Source: Microbacterium sp.
Lineage (GTDB): Bacteria > Actinomycetota > Actinomycetes > Actinomycetales > Microbacteriaceae
Direction: 5' to 3'
Assembly: GCA_002703245.1 (NCBI GenBank)
Contig: NZTV01000111.1
Span: 1 to 64,000, forward strand
DNA length: 64,000 bases
In this document: in pieces, positions 6,708 to 16,123 of the stretch
Layout of the letters: each line of letters starts with the position of its first letter
Numbering within the stretch: position 1 is the stretch's first letter
The notes under the pieces: model-generated
Seen by the model: only the letters and a program-made list of their open reading frames with translations
The model's database searches: none
Told to the model about the DNA's origin: nothing
Made by a program: the position numbers and the translations under genes

Positions 6708-9092
6708 ATGACGAAGGCGTTCGAGATCCTGCAGCCCGGCCGCGGCGAGATCCCCGGTGACCACTATCTGCCTGCGCGCCTGGACACCGTCACCTGGGGG
6801 CGCCTACCCTGCGAGGCCGACACCGAGGTGCTGCGGATCGTGCCGGGGGAGACGGTCACGATCGACACAGTCAGCCACGAGGGCATCCTGGAGGATCAGG
6901 GCAAGGACCCCCGCGCCTTCTTCGCGCGGCACGGCGTAGGACCGGAGGCCGTTCTCGACGATGCGATCCAGATCGCGTCGGAGCTCGCCCGCGACCCCGC
7001 GCAGGACGGGCCGCACGTCGTGACCGGTCCGATCCGCGTCGAGGGGGCGGAACCCGGTGACCTGCTCGCGATCACCGTCGAGCGCCTGGACCCGCGCGTG
7101 CCCTACGGTGTCATCTCGAACCGGCACGGCAAGGGCGCCCTCGTGGGCGAGCTGCCGCGTGGCGAACACACGGTGAGCGTGTTCTCCCCCGTCCACGAGC
7201 GGGCCGGGCGCCTCTACGGCGCACTCCCCCTGCACGACAGCGTGGCGGGTACCGCCGGGGTCGAGCGCGAGGTGGAGTACCCGCTGGACCCGTTCCTCGG
7301 CACGATGGGGATCGCCGTCAGCGGTGATCAGCGGCCGCACTCGGTTCCACCGGGCAGCCACGGCGGCAACATCGACATCAAGCTGCTCACCGTCGGCGCG
7401 ACCCTCTACCTGCCGGTGCAGGTGGCGGGCGCGCTCGCCTACGTCGGCGACCCGCACTTCGCCCAGGGCGACGGAGAGGTCGCGTTGACGGCTCTCGAAG
7501 CCTCGTTGCGGGCGACCCTGCGCTTCGATGTGATCCCGGCGGCCGAGGCGCGGAAACGCTTCGGCGAGGTGGACGGTCCGCTGGTGAAGACGCAGGAGTA
7601 TCTAGTCCCGACCGGGATGCACGAGGACCTCGGCGAGGCCATGCGCCGGTGCGTCCGGGCGTCCCTCTCCCTCCTGCATGCCCGATACGGCATGGACGAA
7701 CATCTCGCGTACGCCTACCTGTCCGCCGCCGTCGACTTCGACATCTCCCAGGTCGTCGACATCGTATGCGGGGTGCACGCGCGCATCCGCGAAGCCGACT
7801 TCGACGGCCCCGCCGAGATGGCCGCGAGCCATTCGGCGACCACCGGGTTCGACTCCGTGGGCGGCGCGTTCGACGGCTCCGTATGGCGCACCGTCGGCGA
7901 TCCCCTCTATCAGGGTGCGTGGGAGGGGCCACTGAAGGGCCTGACCGTGGCGGTCAAAGACGTCTTCGCGATCAAGGGCTACCGGATCGGCGCCGGCAAC
8001 CCGACCTTCCTCGACGGCGCACGACCCGAGCCGCGGACCGCCCCGGCCGTGGGTGACCTGTTGCGTGCCGGAGCCTCGCTGCGCGGCATCGCCCGCACGG
8101 ACGAGTTCGCCTATTCGATCGCCGGCGACAACGTCCACTACGGCACGCCCCCGAACCCCGCCGCGCCGTGGGCGCTGCCCGGCGGGTCCTCCAGCGGTCC
8201 GGCCACGGCCGTCTCGCTCGGCCATGCCGACATCGGACTGGCCACCGACACGGCGGGTTCGGTGCGCGTACCTGCCTCGTACCACGGCCTGTGGGGCCTG
8301 CGGACGACCCATGATTTCGTGCCCCGCCAGGGCCTGCTGCCGCTCGCGCAGTCGTTCGACACCGTCGCCTGGCTGACGCGCGACGGCGACACCCTGAGGC
8401 GGGTCGCGGACTGGTGCCTGAGCTACGACGGATCGGAGTCGACCGAGAGCGTGTACGGCCCGTCGGCCGAAGACCTCCCGTGGCGCTTCCTCGTGCCCCG
8501 CGAGGCGCTCGCCGTGGTCGAACCGGCCACCCGCGCCGCGTTCGAGCGGATGCTCACGTTGCTGGCCGCCGCCGACGAGCCTCCCGAGGTCGACAGTGTG
8601 GCGATCGGCGACCTCGACGACTACGCCGTTCCGTTCCGCGCGGTCCAGGGTGCGGAGGCGTGGCGCAACAACGGCGACTGGCTGAGGGAGCATCCCGGCG
8701 CGGTCGGACCGGCCGTCGCGGAGCGCTTCCGCGCCGCCTCACAGGTGACCGCCGACCAGGAGACGGCGGCGCGTGCCGCGGTCAAGAAGATCGCGCAGTC
8801 CTTGGCCGACGTCGTCGACCGGGGCGTCCTGCTGCTGCCGACCGCTCCCGGGCCCGCACCCTCGCGGACGGCCGAACCCGCCGATGTCGACGCGACCCGC
8901 CTGGCGAGTCTGCGCATGACCACACCGGCCGCCGTGGCGGGCCTGCCCTCCGTGTCGGTGCCCCTGCTGACGGTGGCGACCACCGACGGGCCTGCGCCGG
9001 TCGGGGTGTGCCTGGTCTCACCGGCCGGCACCGACCTCGCGCTCGTGAGGCTGGCCCAACGCCTCGCGGCGACCGTCACCCGCACCGTGTGA
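6708..9092 (+). CDS. acetamidase/formamidase-amidase signature fusion protein
   Basis: This 794-aa protein joins two amide-hydrolase families. Residues 1-390 resemble FmdA/AmdA acetamidase/formamidase (SHEGILEDQG, GPIRVEGAEPGDLLAITV, PHSVPPGSHGGNIDIK, GDPHFAQGDGE). From about residue 395 it is an amidase-signature enzyme: catalytic Lys in VAVKDVF (K417), GGSSSGPA (S494/S495, cis-Ser) and the nucleophile Ser in DTAGSVR (S518; Gly to Ala at the residue before Gly compared with the usual DTGGS). Both active sites look intact. The ATG at 6708 is preferred (GAGGA at 6696-6700, 7-nt spacing); 6690 is an alternative. Placed between allB and pucG, it probably releases ammonia from a late product such as oxalurate, oxamate or formamide-type amides; this is inference. 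Confidence 0.85.
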   Translation: MTKAFEILQPGRGEIPGDHYLPARLDTVTWGRLPCEADTEVLRIVPGETVTIDTVSHEGILEDQGKDPRAFFARHGVGPEAVLDDAIQIASELARDPAQDGPHVVTGPIRVEGAEPGDLLAITVERLDPRVPYGVISNRHGKGALVGELPRGEHTVSVFSPVHERAGRLYGALPLHDSVAGTAGVEREVEYPLDPFLGTMGIAVSGDQRPHSVPPGSHGGNIDIKLLTVGATLYLPVQVAGALAYVGDPHFAQGDGEVALTALEASLRATLRFDVIPAAEARKRFGEVDGPLVKTQEYLVPTGMHEDLGEAMRRCVRASLSLLHARYGMDEHLAYAYLSAAVDFDISQVVDIVCGVHARIREADFDGPAEMAASHSATTGFDSVGGAFDGSVWRTVGDPLYQGAWEGPLKGLTVAVKDVFAIKGYRIGAGNPTFLDGARPEPRTAPAVGDLLRAGASLRGIARTDEFAYSIAGDNVHYGTPPNPAAPWALPGGSSSGPATAVSLGHADIGLATDTAGSVRVPASYHGLWGLRTTHDFVPRQGLLPLAQSFDTVAWLTRDGDTLRRVADWCLSYDGSESTESVYGPSAEDLPWRFLVPREALAVVEPATRAAFERMLTLLAAADEPPEVDSVAIGDLDDYAVPFRAVQGAEAWRNNGDWLREHPGAVGPAVAERFRAASQVTADQETAARAAVKKIAQSLADVVDRGVLLLPTAPGPAPSRTAEPADVDATRLASLRMTTPAAVAGLPSVSVPLLTVATTDGPAPVGVCLVSPAGTDLALVRLAQRLAATVTRTV

Positions 9093-9148
9093 ACCGCATC
9101 CGACCCGCGACCGACATCCCGCATCCCGCCCGACCGATCAGAGACATC

Positions 9149-10366
9149 ATGACTTTCCCCGCCCCGATCGATCCGCCCGCCCGCCTGCTCATGGGCCCCG
9201 GCCCCATCTCGGCGTACCCGAGCGTGCTGCGCGCCATGTCGGCGCCGCTGGTGGGCCAATACGACCCGTTCATGACGGCGACGATGAACGAGACGCAGTC
9301 GCTGTATCGCGACGTGTTCGCCACCGGGAACGAGGCGACCGTGCTCATCGACGGCACCTCGCGCGCCGGGATCGAGGCGGCGATCACCTCCCTCGTGCGG
9401 CCGGGGGAGAAGGTGCTCGTTCCGGTGTTCGGACGCTTCGGACACCTGCTGGCGGAGATCGCCGAACGCGCCCTGGCCGACGTGCACACCATCGAGGTCG
9501 AGTGGGGGCAGGTCTTCACCCCCTCGGCGATCGAAGAGGCGATCACGCGGGTCAAGCCGACGCTCCTGGCGCTGGTCCAGGGCGACACGTCGACGACCAT
9601 GTGCCAACCGCTGGACGAGATCGGAGAGATCTGCCGACGTCACGGCGTGCTGTTCTACACCGACGCCACCGCCTCGCTCGGCGGCAACGACTTCGAGGCG
9701 GACGCATGGGGTCTGGACGCCGCGACCGCGGGTCTGCAGAAGTGCCTGGGCGGGCCGTCGGGTTCGGCGCCGCTGACCCTCAGCGACCGCGCGGTGGAGG
9801 TCGTGCGGTCGAGGACCCGCATCGAGGCGGGTATCCGTGAGGAGGGCGACGCGAGCGCCGACGACTTCGTGCGGTCGAACTACTTCGATCTCGGGATGAT
9901 CCTCGACTACTGGGGCCCGCGGCGCCTGAACCACCACACCGAGGCGACCTCGATGCTCTACGGGGCACGGGAGTGCGCGCGCGTGCTCTTGCTCGAAGGA
10001 CGAGACGCGGTGATCGAGCGTCACCGCCGCATCGGCGACGCGATGCTCGCCGGGGTGCGCGGACTGGGCCTCGACGTGTTCGGCGACGTCGCCCACAAGA
10101 TGACGAACGTCGTCGCCGTCGAGATCCCCGACGGGGTCGCCGGCGATGCGGCACGTCAGGCGATGCTGACGGACTTCGGGATCGAGATCGGCACGTCGTT
10201 CGGTCCGCTCCACGGCCGCGTCTGGCGCATCGGCACCATGGGGTACAACGCGCGGCCGGATGCCGTGTTCAGCACCCTCGCGGCGCTGGAGCACGTGCTG
10301 CGGCGCTTCGGCGCCCGTGTGCCGGTGGGCGGCGGGGTCGACGCGGCCGCCGAGGCGCTGGCATGA
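9149..10366 (+). CDS. pucG: (S)-ureidoglycine--glyoxylate aminotransferase
   Basis: This class V PLP aminotransferase moves the amino group of ureidoglycine to glyoxylate, giving glycine and oxalurate. It starts LLMGPGPISAYPSVLRAMSA, has the PLP-lysine context GLQKCLGGPSG (K198), FYTDATASLGG for the cofactor aspartate, and a C-terminal VWRIGTMGYNA block typical of the AGXT/UGXT family. 405 aa is normal. The alternative alanine- or serine-glyoxylate aminotransferase is less likely because allantoinase and allantoate amidohydrolase flank it. Its stop overlaps the allC start by 4 bp. Confidence 0.88.
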   Translation: MTFPAPIDPPARLLMGPGPISAYPSVLRAMSAPLVGQYDPFMTATMNETQSLYRDVFATGNEATVLIDGTSRAGIEAAITSLVRPGEKVLVPVFGRFGHLLAEIAERALADVHTIEVEWGQVFTPSAIEEAITRVKPTLLALVQGDTSTTMCQPLDEIGEICRRHGVLFYTDATASLGGNDFEADAWGLDAATAGLQKCLGGPSGSAPLTLSDRAVEVVRSRTRIEAGIREEGDASADDFVRSNYFDLGMILDYWGPRRLNHHTEATSMLYGARECARVLLLEGRDAVIERHRRIGDAMLAGVRGLGLDVFGDVAHKMTNVVAVEIPDGVAGDAARQAMLTDFGIEIGTSFGPLHGRVWRIGTMGYNARPDAVFSTLAALEHVLRRFGARVPVGGGVDAAAEALA

Positions 10367-11673
10367 CGGAGTCGCTGTTGCAGATCTCGCCCGACGCGAT
10401 CGCCGCGTCGGCGCGACGCGTGATGGGTCGCTGCGACGAACTCGCCCGGGAGACGTCGATGGACGGCGGTATCGAGCGGGTCTACCTCTCGCCCGAGCAC
10501 GCCCGGGTCAACCGCCTCGTGGCGGAGTGGATGCGCGAGATCGGCATGTCGACGCGGCAGGACGCCGCGGGCAATCAGATCGGCCGCCTCGGTTCCGACC
10601 CGCGCGGCGCGACCGGTGGCGACGAACCGGCCTTGATGCTCGGGTCGCATCTGGACACCGTCCCCGACGCCGGTCGTTTCGACGGGATGCTCGGCGTGCT
10701 CATGGCGATGGAGGTCGTCCGGCTGCTGCGGGTGCGCACCGCCGACCAGTGGCGCTCGGCGCTCGGGTTCGCGCTGGAGATCATCGCGTTCTGGGACGAG
10801 GAGGGCACCCGTTTCGGTACGGCCCTGCTCGGCTCCTCGGCGGTGGCCGGCACCTGGAAGGACGAGTGGTGGAAGCTCACCGACGCCGACGGGACGACCC
10901 TGCGGCAGGCGTTCCTCGAATTCGGACTCGACCCCGGACGTGTGGGGGAGGCCGCTCGAGGTCCGGATGAGCTCATCGGCTATCTCGAGGCGCACATCGA
11001 GCAGGGACCAGAACTCGACCGTCGCGGGGAGTCGCTCGCCGTGGTGTCGTCGATCGCCAGTGCGCGCCGGTTCCTTCTTACCGTCGAGGGTGAGGCGCGT
11101 CACGCCGGTGGGACGCCCTACGACATGCGCCGCGACGCGCTGCTCGGAGCCAGTGAAGGCGCGCTCGCCGTCGAGCGGATCTGCCGCGCCGAGCATCACA
11201 TCATCGGCACGGTCGGCCGCTTCGAGGCCTTCCCGGGCGGGGTGAACATCGTTCCGGGCGAAGTGCAGTTCTCGCTCGACCTGCGCGGCGAGTTCGACGG
11301 CGAGCGTGATCGCGTGTGGCACTCCCTTTCGGGCGAGCTCGACGAGATCATGGGGCGCCGTGGCCTGCGCTGGCGCGCCCGCGAGATCCACAGTGCCGCC
11401 GCAGTCGCGTGCGCGCCGCTGCTGCAGGATGTCATCCGGGAGGGCATCGGGACCACGACGGCCACGGCCGAGGATCCCGCCACGATCTTCAGTCGGGCCG
11501 GCCACGACGGGATGGCCATGGGGGGCATCACCGACATCGGCATGCTCTTCCTCCGCAATCCCGACGGCATCAGCCACCACCCGGCCGAATCCGTCTCGAC
11601 CGGAGATGTCGCCCACGGCATCCGCGCTCTGGCCGAAGCCGTGCTGAACCTCGCCCACGCCCGCACCACCTGA
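10363..11673 (+). CDS. allC: allantoate amidohydrolase (M20 family)
   Basis: This metal-dependent hydrolase splits allantoate to ureidoglycine, CO2 and ammonia. M20 peptidase-fold motifs are present: GSHLDTVPDAGRFDG (H96), FWDEEGTRFG (general base/metal Glu 146-147), EAHIEQGPELD, and a C-terminal SRAGHDGMAMG metal His. EAHIEQGP is diagnostic of the AllC/HyuC/beta-ureidopropionase subgroup. It is 436 aa, the usual size. An N-carbamoyl-amino-acid hydrolase is possible by sequence alone, but its 4-bp overlap with pucG, which consumes ureidoglycine, points to allantoate. It is cytoplasmic. Confidence 0.9.
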   Translation: MTESLLQISPDAIAASARRVMGRCDELARETSMDGGIERVYLSPEHARVNRLVAEWMREIGMSTRQDAAGNQIGRLGSDPRGATGGDEPALMLGSHLDTVPDAGRFDGMLGVLMAMEVVRLLRVRTADQWRSALGFALEIIAFWDEEGTRFGTALLGSSAVAGTWKDEWWKLTDADGTTLRQAFLEFGLDPGRVGEAARGPDELIGYLEAHIEQGPELDRRGESLAVVSSIASARRFLLTVEGEARHAGGTPYDMRRDALLGASEGALAVERICRAEHHIIGTVGRFEAFPGGVNIVPGEVQFSLDLRGEFDGERDRVWHSLSGELDEIMGRRGLRWRAREIHSAAAVACAPLLQDVIREGIGTTTATAEDPATIFSRAGHDGMAMGGITDIGMLFLRNPDGISHHPAESVSTGDVAHGIRALAEAVLNLAHARTT

Positions 11674-11696
11674 TCCCCCCCATCCCTTGCCCACCA

Positions 11697-11746
11697 TGTC
11701 CCGATTCCGGTCCGCCACAGGGCCTGAAACCGCAGAGATCGGGACA
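11697..11746. repeat. TGTCCC/GGGACA palindromic repeat (copy 1)
   Basis: Arms TGTCCCGAT (11697-11705) and ATCGGGACA (11738-11746) enclose a 32-nt loop, 24 nt after the allC stop. The terminal motif TGTCCC...GGGACACG recurs at 27346-27396, 27430-27480 and inside the xdh gene (47142-47194). It may act as terminator or 3' end stabiliser for the allB-allC unit. Confidence 0.65.
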
Positions 11747-11769
11747 CGCATCGTCACGACGGGACTCCC

Positions 11770-13146
11770 ATGACACGCCTGCTCCTCACCAACGCCCGCC
11801 TCATCACGGTTCCCGCCGGCACCGACGACCCCGGCTTCATCGACGGCGGGTGGATGCTCGTCGAAGACGGTCGCATCGCCGGGCTCGGCGCGGGCGAACC
11901 GCCGTCGGGCACGACCGCCGACGAGATCCTCGATGTCGACGGGAGCTTCGTCGCGCCGGGCTTCGTGTCGTCGCACAGTCACCTGTTCACCAGCGGACTG
12001 CGCGGGCTCGGCGTCACCGAGACGCTGTACGGATGGTGCGACTCGATGCTCGGGATGACCGCGGGCGCGAGCCCGGACGACATCTACTGGTCGACTCTGC
12101 ACGGGGCGCTCGACTTCCTCGGCAACGGCGTCACGACCGCCTACAACTTCACCGATCCGCTGCAGTCCTGGGAGCGGATGGTCGAGGGCAAGCGGGTCGG
12201 CGACGCCCCGCTGCGCGAACTGGAGTACCACACGCGTCAGGCCGATGCGTGCCTGGATGCGGGCATCCGCTTCGTGGATTCCATCGCGATGGATGCGACC
12301 GTCGGCTCCGACGACGAGATCCACGACCGCTTCGCCCAGAGCGTCGCCCACACCCGCTCCCTCGACCCCGACCTCGCGCTGGGCGCCTCGATCATGGGCC
12401 AGGTGCAGTGGTCGCCGCGTGAGGACGCTGCGGAGATCGAAGTCCAGGCGATGCGGCGGCTGGGCGTGACCAACCAGGCGCACTTCCTGGAGTCCCCGGA
12501 GGCCGTGCCGCTGCAGCAGGCGAAGTTCGCGATGTACCGGGACGCGGGCGCGCTCGGTCCCGACATGATGTTCGGCCACTTCATCCAGACCACCCCGGAG
12601 ATCATCGAGCAGGCCGCAGAGGGGGGCGCGTCCATGTCGTGGCAGCCGGCCTCGAACGGACGCCTCGCGTCGGGCGTCGCGCTGGTCCCGGAGATGCTCG
12701 AGCGGGGCATGAAGGTCGGGATGGGCCTGGATGATCAGGCCTGCACCGACGTGTCGGACCCGTGGCAGAACATGCGCATGGGGATGACGATGCAACGGGC
12801 GCGCACGAAGGATCCGCTGTCGATGATGCCGGAGACCGTGCTGCGTCTTCACACGCTGGGAAGCGCCGAGATCGTGGGGGTCGACGACCGCGTGGGAAGC
12901 CTCGAGGTGGGCAAGTTCGCCGACTTCGTCGTCGTGGATCCGCGCCGACCCGATGTGGGTCCGCTGTGGCATCCGGTGCGCTCGTACGTGCTGTCGATGA
13001 GCCTGCGCAACCTCAGTCGCGTCTACGTCGGCGGGCGGCTGGTGTCTGAGCACGGCCTGTCGACGAACCCGTTGTCGGCCGAGGCGACCGTACGCGTGCA
13101 CGCGCAGCTTCCGCAGATCGCCGCCGAGCTGGGCCACCCGCGCTGA
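11770..13146 (+). CDS. ATZ/TRZ-type amidohydrolase (nucleobase deaminase-like)
   Basis: This 458-aa cytosine-deaminase-like metal hydrolase has SSHSHLFTSGLRG (HxH), the second metal region FGHFIQTTPEIIEQAAE and the C-terminal MGLDDQACTD aspartate; HFLESPE takes the usual HxxE place. The family includes guanine deaminase, 8-oxoguanine deaminase, hydroxyatrazine hydrolase and SsnA. I cannot fix the substrate. In a purine island, deamination of guanine, 8-oxoguanine or a related triazine/pterin is plausible. It starts 96 nt after allC behind a palindromic repeat, so it may have separate transcription. A second, only distantly similar family member lies at 35763-37133. Confidence 0.75.
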   Translation: MTRLLLTNARLITVPAGTDDPGFIDGGWMLVEDGRIAGLGAGEPPSGTTADEILDVDGSFVAPGFVSSHSHLFTSGLRGLGVTETLYGWCDSMLGMTAGASPDDIYWSTLHGALDFLGNGVTTAYNFTDPLQSWERMVEGKRVGDAPLRELEYHTRQADACLDAGIRFVDSIAMDATVGSDDEIHDRFAQSVAHTRSLDPDLALGASIMGQVQWSPREDAAEIEVQAMRRLGVTNQAHFLESPEAVPLQQAKFAMYRDAGALGPDMMFGHFIQTTPEIIEQAAEGGASMSWQPASNGRLASGVALVPEMLERGMKVGMGLDDQACTDVSDPWQNMRMGMTMQRARTKDPLSMMPETVLRLHTLGSAEIVGVDDRVGSLEVGKFADFVVVDPRRPDVGPLWHPVRSYVLSMSLRNLSRVYVGGRLVSEHGLSTNPLSAEATVRVHAQLPQIAAELGHPR

Positions 13147-13248
13147 GACGGGTGGGGAGATCGGCGGGATCACTCGTACCCGCCGTCGTCTCCGCTCGCT
13201 CCGCACCGCTCCTACCCCGGCGAGCTCGGGGTGGACTCATCGCAGGGT

Positions 13249-13264
13249 GTAACGACCCCGAAAC
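13249..13264 (+). promoter_or_regulatory. GlnR-like box upstream of the ABC-deaminase operon
   Basis: GTAAC-GACCCC-GAAAC is an exact GTnAC-N6-GAAAC match. It lies 120 bp before the substrate-binding-protein gene, in a 238-bp gap after the deaminase. A TAGCGT hexamer at 13294-13299 could be the matching -10. A small stem, CCCCGGCGAGCTCGGGG, lies just upstream (13215-13231). Confidence 0.6.
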
Positions 13265-13384
13265 ACCGCGGCCAGTGTTCGTGAAATCTACATCCCGTAG
13301 CGTCCATCGCACGTGGAACGGGATCCGTCCTGATTCACCACTCCGTTACCCGAGGCACCACCCGCATCAGAGGACAGCACACAC

Positions 13385-14464
13385 ATGACCTTCCTTTCTT
13401 CCCGACGGGGCCGCATCTCCGCGGCACTGGCCGGCATCGCCGTGTCGGCACTCGCCCTGACCGCCTGCGCCGGATCGTCCGACTCCGAGCCCGCCGCCGA
13501 CACCGACGACGCGGCATCCGACGAGATGATGACCGACATCACGGTACAGCTCAGCTGGATCAAGAACGAGGAGTTCGCCGGCGAGTTCTTCGCCGACAGC
13601 AAGGGCTACTACACCGACGCCGGATTCGACTCGGTCACCCTGGTCCCCGGTCCCTCGACCGGCGCCACCGAGCTCATCTCCGGCACCGCCGACGTCGCGA
13701 TGAGCGACGCGGTCTCGATCGGATCGGTCGTCGCCTCCGAAGGCGCGCCGCTGAAGATCGTCGGCGCCACCTACCAGAAGAACCCCTTCACGATCCTGTC
13801 GCTGGCCGACGGCGGCAACATCGCCACGGTCGACGACCTCGCCGGCAAGAAGATCGGCGTGCAGGACTCGAACACCGCCCTGTTCATGGCCTTCCTGGCC
13901 GCGAACGGCATGACCGCCGACGACCTCGAGATCGTCCCGGTCCAGTACGACCCGGCGCCGCTGACCAACGGTGAGGTCGACGGCTTCATGGCCTACCTGA
14001 CCAACGAGTCGATCATCATCGAGCACGAGGGCTACGACACCGTCAACCTGCCCTTCGCCGACAACGGTCTGCCCTTCGTCGCCGAGACCCTCACCACGAC
14101 CGACGACATGATCTCCAGCAACCCCGAGACCATCAAGGCGTTCCTGAAGGCCGAGATCATGGGCTGGACCGACCAGGTCAACGACCCCGAAGAGGGCGCC
14201 CGCCTGGCCTACGAGGAGTACGGTGCCGACCTGGGTCTCGACCCCGACACCTCGATCGCCGGTTCGATCGCGCAGAACGATCTCGTCGTGACCGACGAGG
14301 TCGAGGCCAACGGGCTGTTCACCATCAGCGACGACCTCCAGGCCGCCACCATCGAGAGCCTTTCGGGCGCGGGTATCGAGCTCGCCGCGTCGGACCTCTT
14401 CGACCTCTCGCTCCTCGCCGAGGTCTACGAAGAGAACCCCGAACTCCTCGACTTCATGGGCTGA
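13385..14464 (+). CDS. ABC transporter substrate-binding lipoprotein (NMT1/THI5-like)
   Basis: The protein begins with a positively charged segment and hydrophobic stretch ending in the lipobox LTAC ([14 protein letters not shown]), so it is a membrane-anchored binding lipoprotein of 359 aa. The mature part, from [20 protein letters not shown], resembles the NMT1/THI5/SsuA solute-binding family used for hydroxymethylpyrimidine, sulfonates, nitrate and, in purine clusters, possibly nucleobase-like ligands. It leads an operon with the ATPase, two permeases, a deaminase homologue and a XRE-cupin regulator. A pyrimidine- or purine-like ligand is therefore my best inference; the ligand is not proven. 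Confidence 0.85.
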   Translation: MTFLSSRRGRISAALAGIAVSALALTACAGSSDSEPAADTDDAASDEMMTDITVQLSWIKNEEFAGEFFADSKGYYTDAGFDSVTLVPGPSTGATELISGTADVAMSDAVSIGSVVASEGAPLKIVGATYQKNPFTILSLADGGNIATVDDLAGKKIGVQDSNTALFMAFLAANGMTADDLEIVPVQYDPAPLTNGEVDGFMAYLTNESIIIEHEGYDTVNLPFADNGLPFVAETLTTTDDMISSNPETIKAFLKAEIMGWTDQVNDPEEGARLAYEEYGADLGLDPDTSIAGSIAQNDLVVTDEVEANGLFTISDDLQAATIESLSGAGIELAASDLFDLSLLAEVYEENPELLDFMG

Positions 14465-14478
14465 TTGAGAGTTCCACA

Positions 14479-15303
14479 GTGACGCAGACCGTCGCCCAGA
14501 CCGGTGCCCAGGGGACGACCCTGGGCACCGGCCTGCAGATCACCGACCTGAACAAAGTCTTCTCCAGCGGCCGCAAGCAGGTGGTCGCCCTCCAAGACGC
14601 CAACCTCCACACCGACCAGGGCACGTTCCTGTCGTTGCTCGGGCCGTCGGGATGCGGCAAATCCACCATCCTGCGCATCCTCGCCGGGCTCGAGCAGCCG
14701 ACCAGCGGGACCACCCGCGTCGACGGCAAGAGCCCGAAGGAGCTGCGCAAGGAGAACAAACTCGGCATCGCCTTCCAGGACTCGGCGCTGCTGCCCTGGC
14801 GCAGTGTGCTGTCGAACATCCGCCTCCCCTTCGAGATCGCCGGCCAGCCGGTCGACAAGACCTACGTCGACGAGATGATCTCGCTGGTGGGCCTGAAGGG
14901 TTTCGAGAAGGCCAAGCCCGCACAGCTGTCCGGCGGAATGCGTCAGCGTGTGTCGATCGCCCGTTCGCTCATCATGCGCCCCGAGGTGTTGCTGTTCGAC
15001 GAGCCGTTCGGTGCCCTCGACGACATGACCCGGCAGAAACTCAACCTCGAGCTGCTGCGCATCTGGACCGAGAAGCCGGCCACCACCCTGCTGGTGACCC
15101 ACGGCATCTCCGAGGCCATCTTCCTCTCCGACCAGGTCGCGGTCATGAGCCCGCGCCCCGGCCGTGTGAAGGAGGTCATGACCATCGACCTGCCGCGCCC
15201 GCGCCTTCCCGAGATGATGCGCAGCCCCGAGTTCCACGCCTACGTCGACCAGGCCTCCGAGCTCCTGTTCGGCGAGGGAGGCGCGGCGGCCGATGACCAC
15301 TGA
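14479..15303 (+). CDS. ABC transporter ATP-binding protein (SsuB/TauB type)
   Basis: This 274-aa nucleotide-binding subunit shows Walker [10 protein letters not shown], the Q-loop in [12 protein letters not shown], signature LSGGMRQR, Walker [14 protein letters not shown] and the switch His in [12 protein letters not shown]. The sequence type matches importers paired with NMT1-like binding proteins. The GTG start lies 14 nt after the binding-protein stop. Its end overlaps the first permease by 11 bp, so the subunits are translationally linked. Confidence 0.93.
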   Translation: MTQTVAQTGAQGTTLGTGLQITDLNKVFSSGRKQVVALQDANLHTDQGTFLSLLGPSGCGKSTILRILAGLEQPTSGTTRVDGKSPKELRKENKLGIAFQDSALLPWRSVLSNIRLPFEIAGQPVDKTYVDEMISLVGLKGFEKAKPAQLSGGMRQRVSIARSLIMRPEVLLFDEPFGALDDMTRQKLNLELLRIWTEKPATTLLVTHGISEAIFLSDQVAVMSPRPGRVKEVMTIDLPRPRLPEMMRSPEFHAYVDQASELLFGEGGAAADDH

Positions 15304-16123
15304 GGCCACCTCGAAGTCCCGCACGATCGAGTGGGAGGACGTGCAGCTGCCGCCGTGGCTCATCGGCACGATCGGCGGCGTCGGCCTCATCGCCTTGTGG
15401 TGGATCATCTCGGCCGTGTGGGTCAGCTCCACCGGCGCCCACCCCATCCCCAGTCCGCCGGAGGTCATCGGCGCCTACATCGCCGCGGGGTGGGATTACT
15501 TCACCCGAAACTTCGCGGTGACCCTCGCCGAGGCGGGCATCGGCTACCTCTGGGGCAACGGTCTGGCCCTGCTGATGTCGGGGATCGTGCTGATCGTCCC
15601 GCGCCTGGAAGGCGTCGCGATGCAGGTCGCGATCCTCACCTACTGCGTGCCGATCGTCGCGATCGGCATGCTCGCCGTCGTCCTGATCCCACCGCCCGCG
15701 GTCGGCGAGCCGTCGGGCACGGCGATCCTCCTCGCCGCGCTGTCGTGCTTCTTCACCACGGTCGTCGGCGCCCTCCTCGGTCTGAAGTCGGCCGACAAGA
15801 CGAGCCTCGACCTCATCACCGTCTACGGCGGATCCAAGCTCACGCAGCTGTTCAAGGTGCGCCTCGTCGCCGCGCTGCCGGCCATCCTGAACGCCCTGAA
15901 GATCGCCGTGCCCGCCGCCTTCCTCGGCGCCGTGCTCGGTGAGTTCTTCGGCAAGATCGAGGTCGGTGTCGGCCTCGCGATGGTCCTGGCCCAGCAGGCA
16001 TCCGACGCGCCGCTGGTGTGGGCGCTGGCCCTCGCCTCCGGGGCGGTCTCGCTCGCCGGGTTCGGCATCGTCGGCATCATCGCGCGCGTCGCCGCGCCCT
16101 GGTCGAAGGGAAGTGCGTCATGA
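15293..16123 (+). CDS. ABC transporter permease 1
   Basis: This 276-aa integral membrane protein has about six hydrophobic segments. The first is [22 protein letters not shown] near residues 22-43. The cytoplasmic EAA-like loop around [24 protein letters not shown] contacts the ATPase. It belongs to the SsuC/ThiX binding-protein-dependent permease class. It overlaps the ATPase gene at its start and the second permease at its end (ATGA), which points to a two-permease channel rather than a homodimer. Confidence 0.9.
   Translation: MTTEATSKSRTIEWEDVQLPPWLIGTIGGVGLIALWWIISAVWVSSTGAHPIPSPPEVIGAYIAAGWDYFTRNFAVTLAEAGIGYLWGNGLALLMSGIVLIVPRLEGVAMQVAILTYCVPIVAIGMLAVVLIPPPAVGEPSGTAILLAALSCFFTTVVGALLGLKSADKTSLDLITVYGGSKLTQLFKVRLVAALPAILNALKIAVPAAFLGAVLGEFFGKIEVGVGLAMVLAQQASDAPLVWALALASGAVSLAGFGIVGIIARVAAPWSKGSAS

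Noticed and set aside
4862-6709. 615-codon minus-strand frame opposite allB
   Set aside because: Antisense to allantoinase, whose motifs are unmistakable.
10156-13206. 1016-codon open frame on the minus strand opposite pucG, allC and the amidohydrolase
   Set aside because: It is antisense to three well-supported enzyme genes, is Arg/Asp/His-rich and carries no recognisable domain. Long antisense frames are expected at this GC content.
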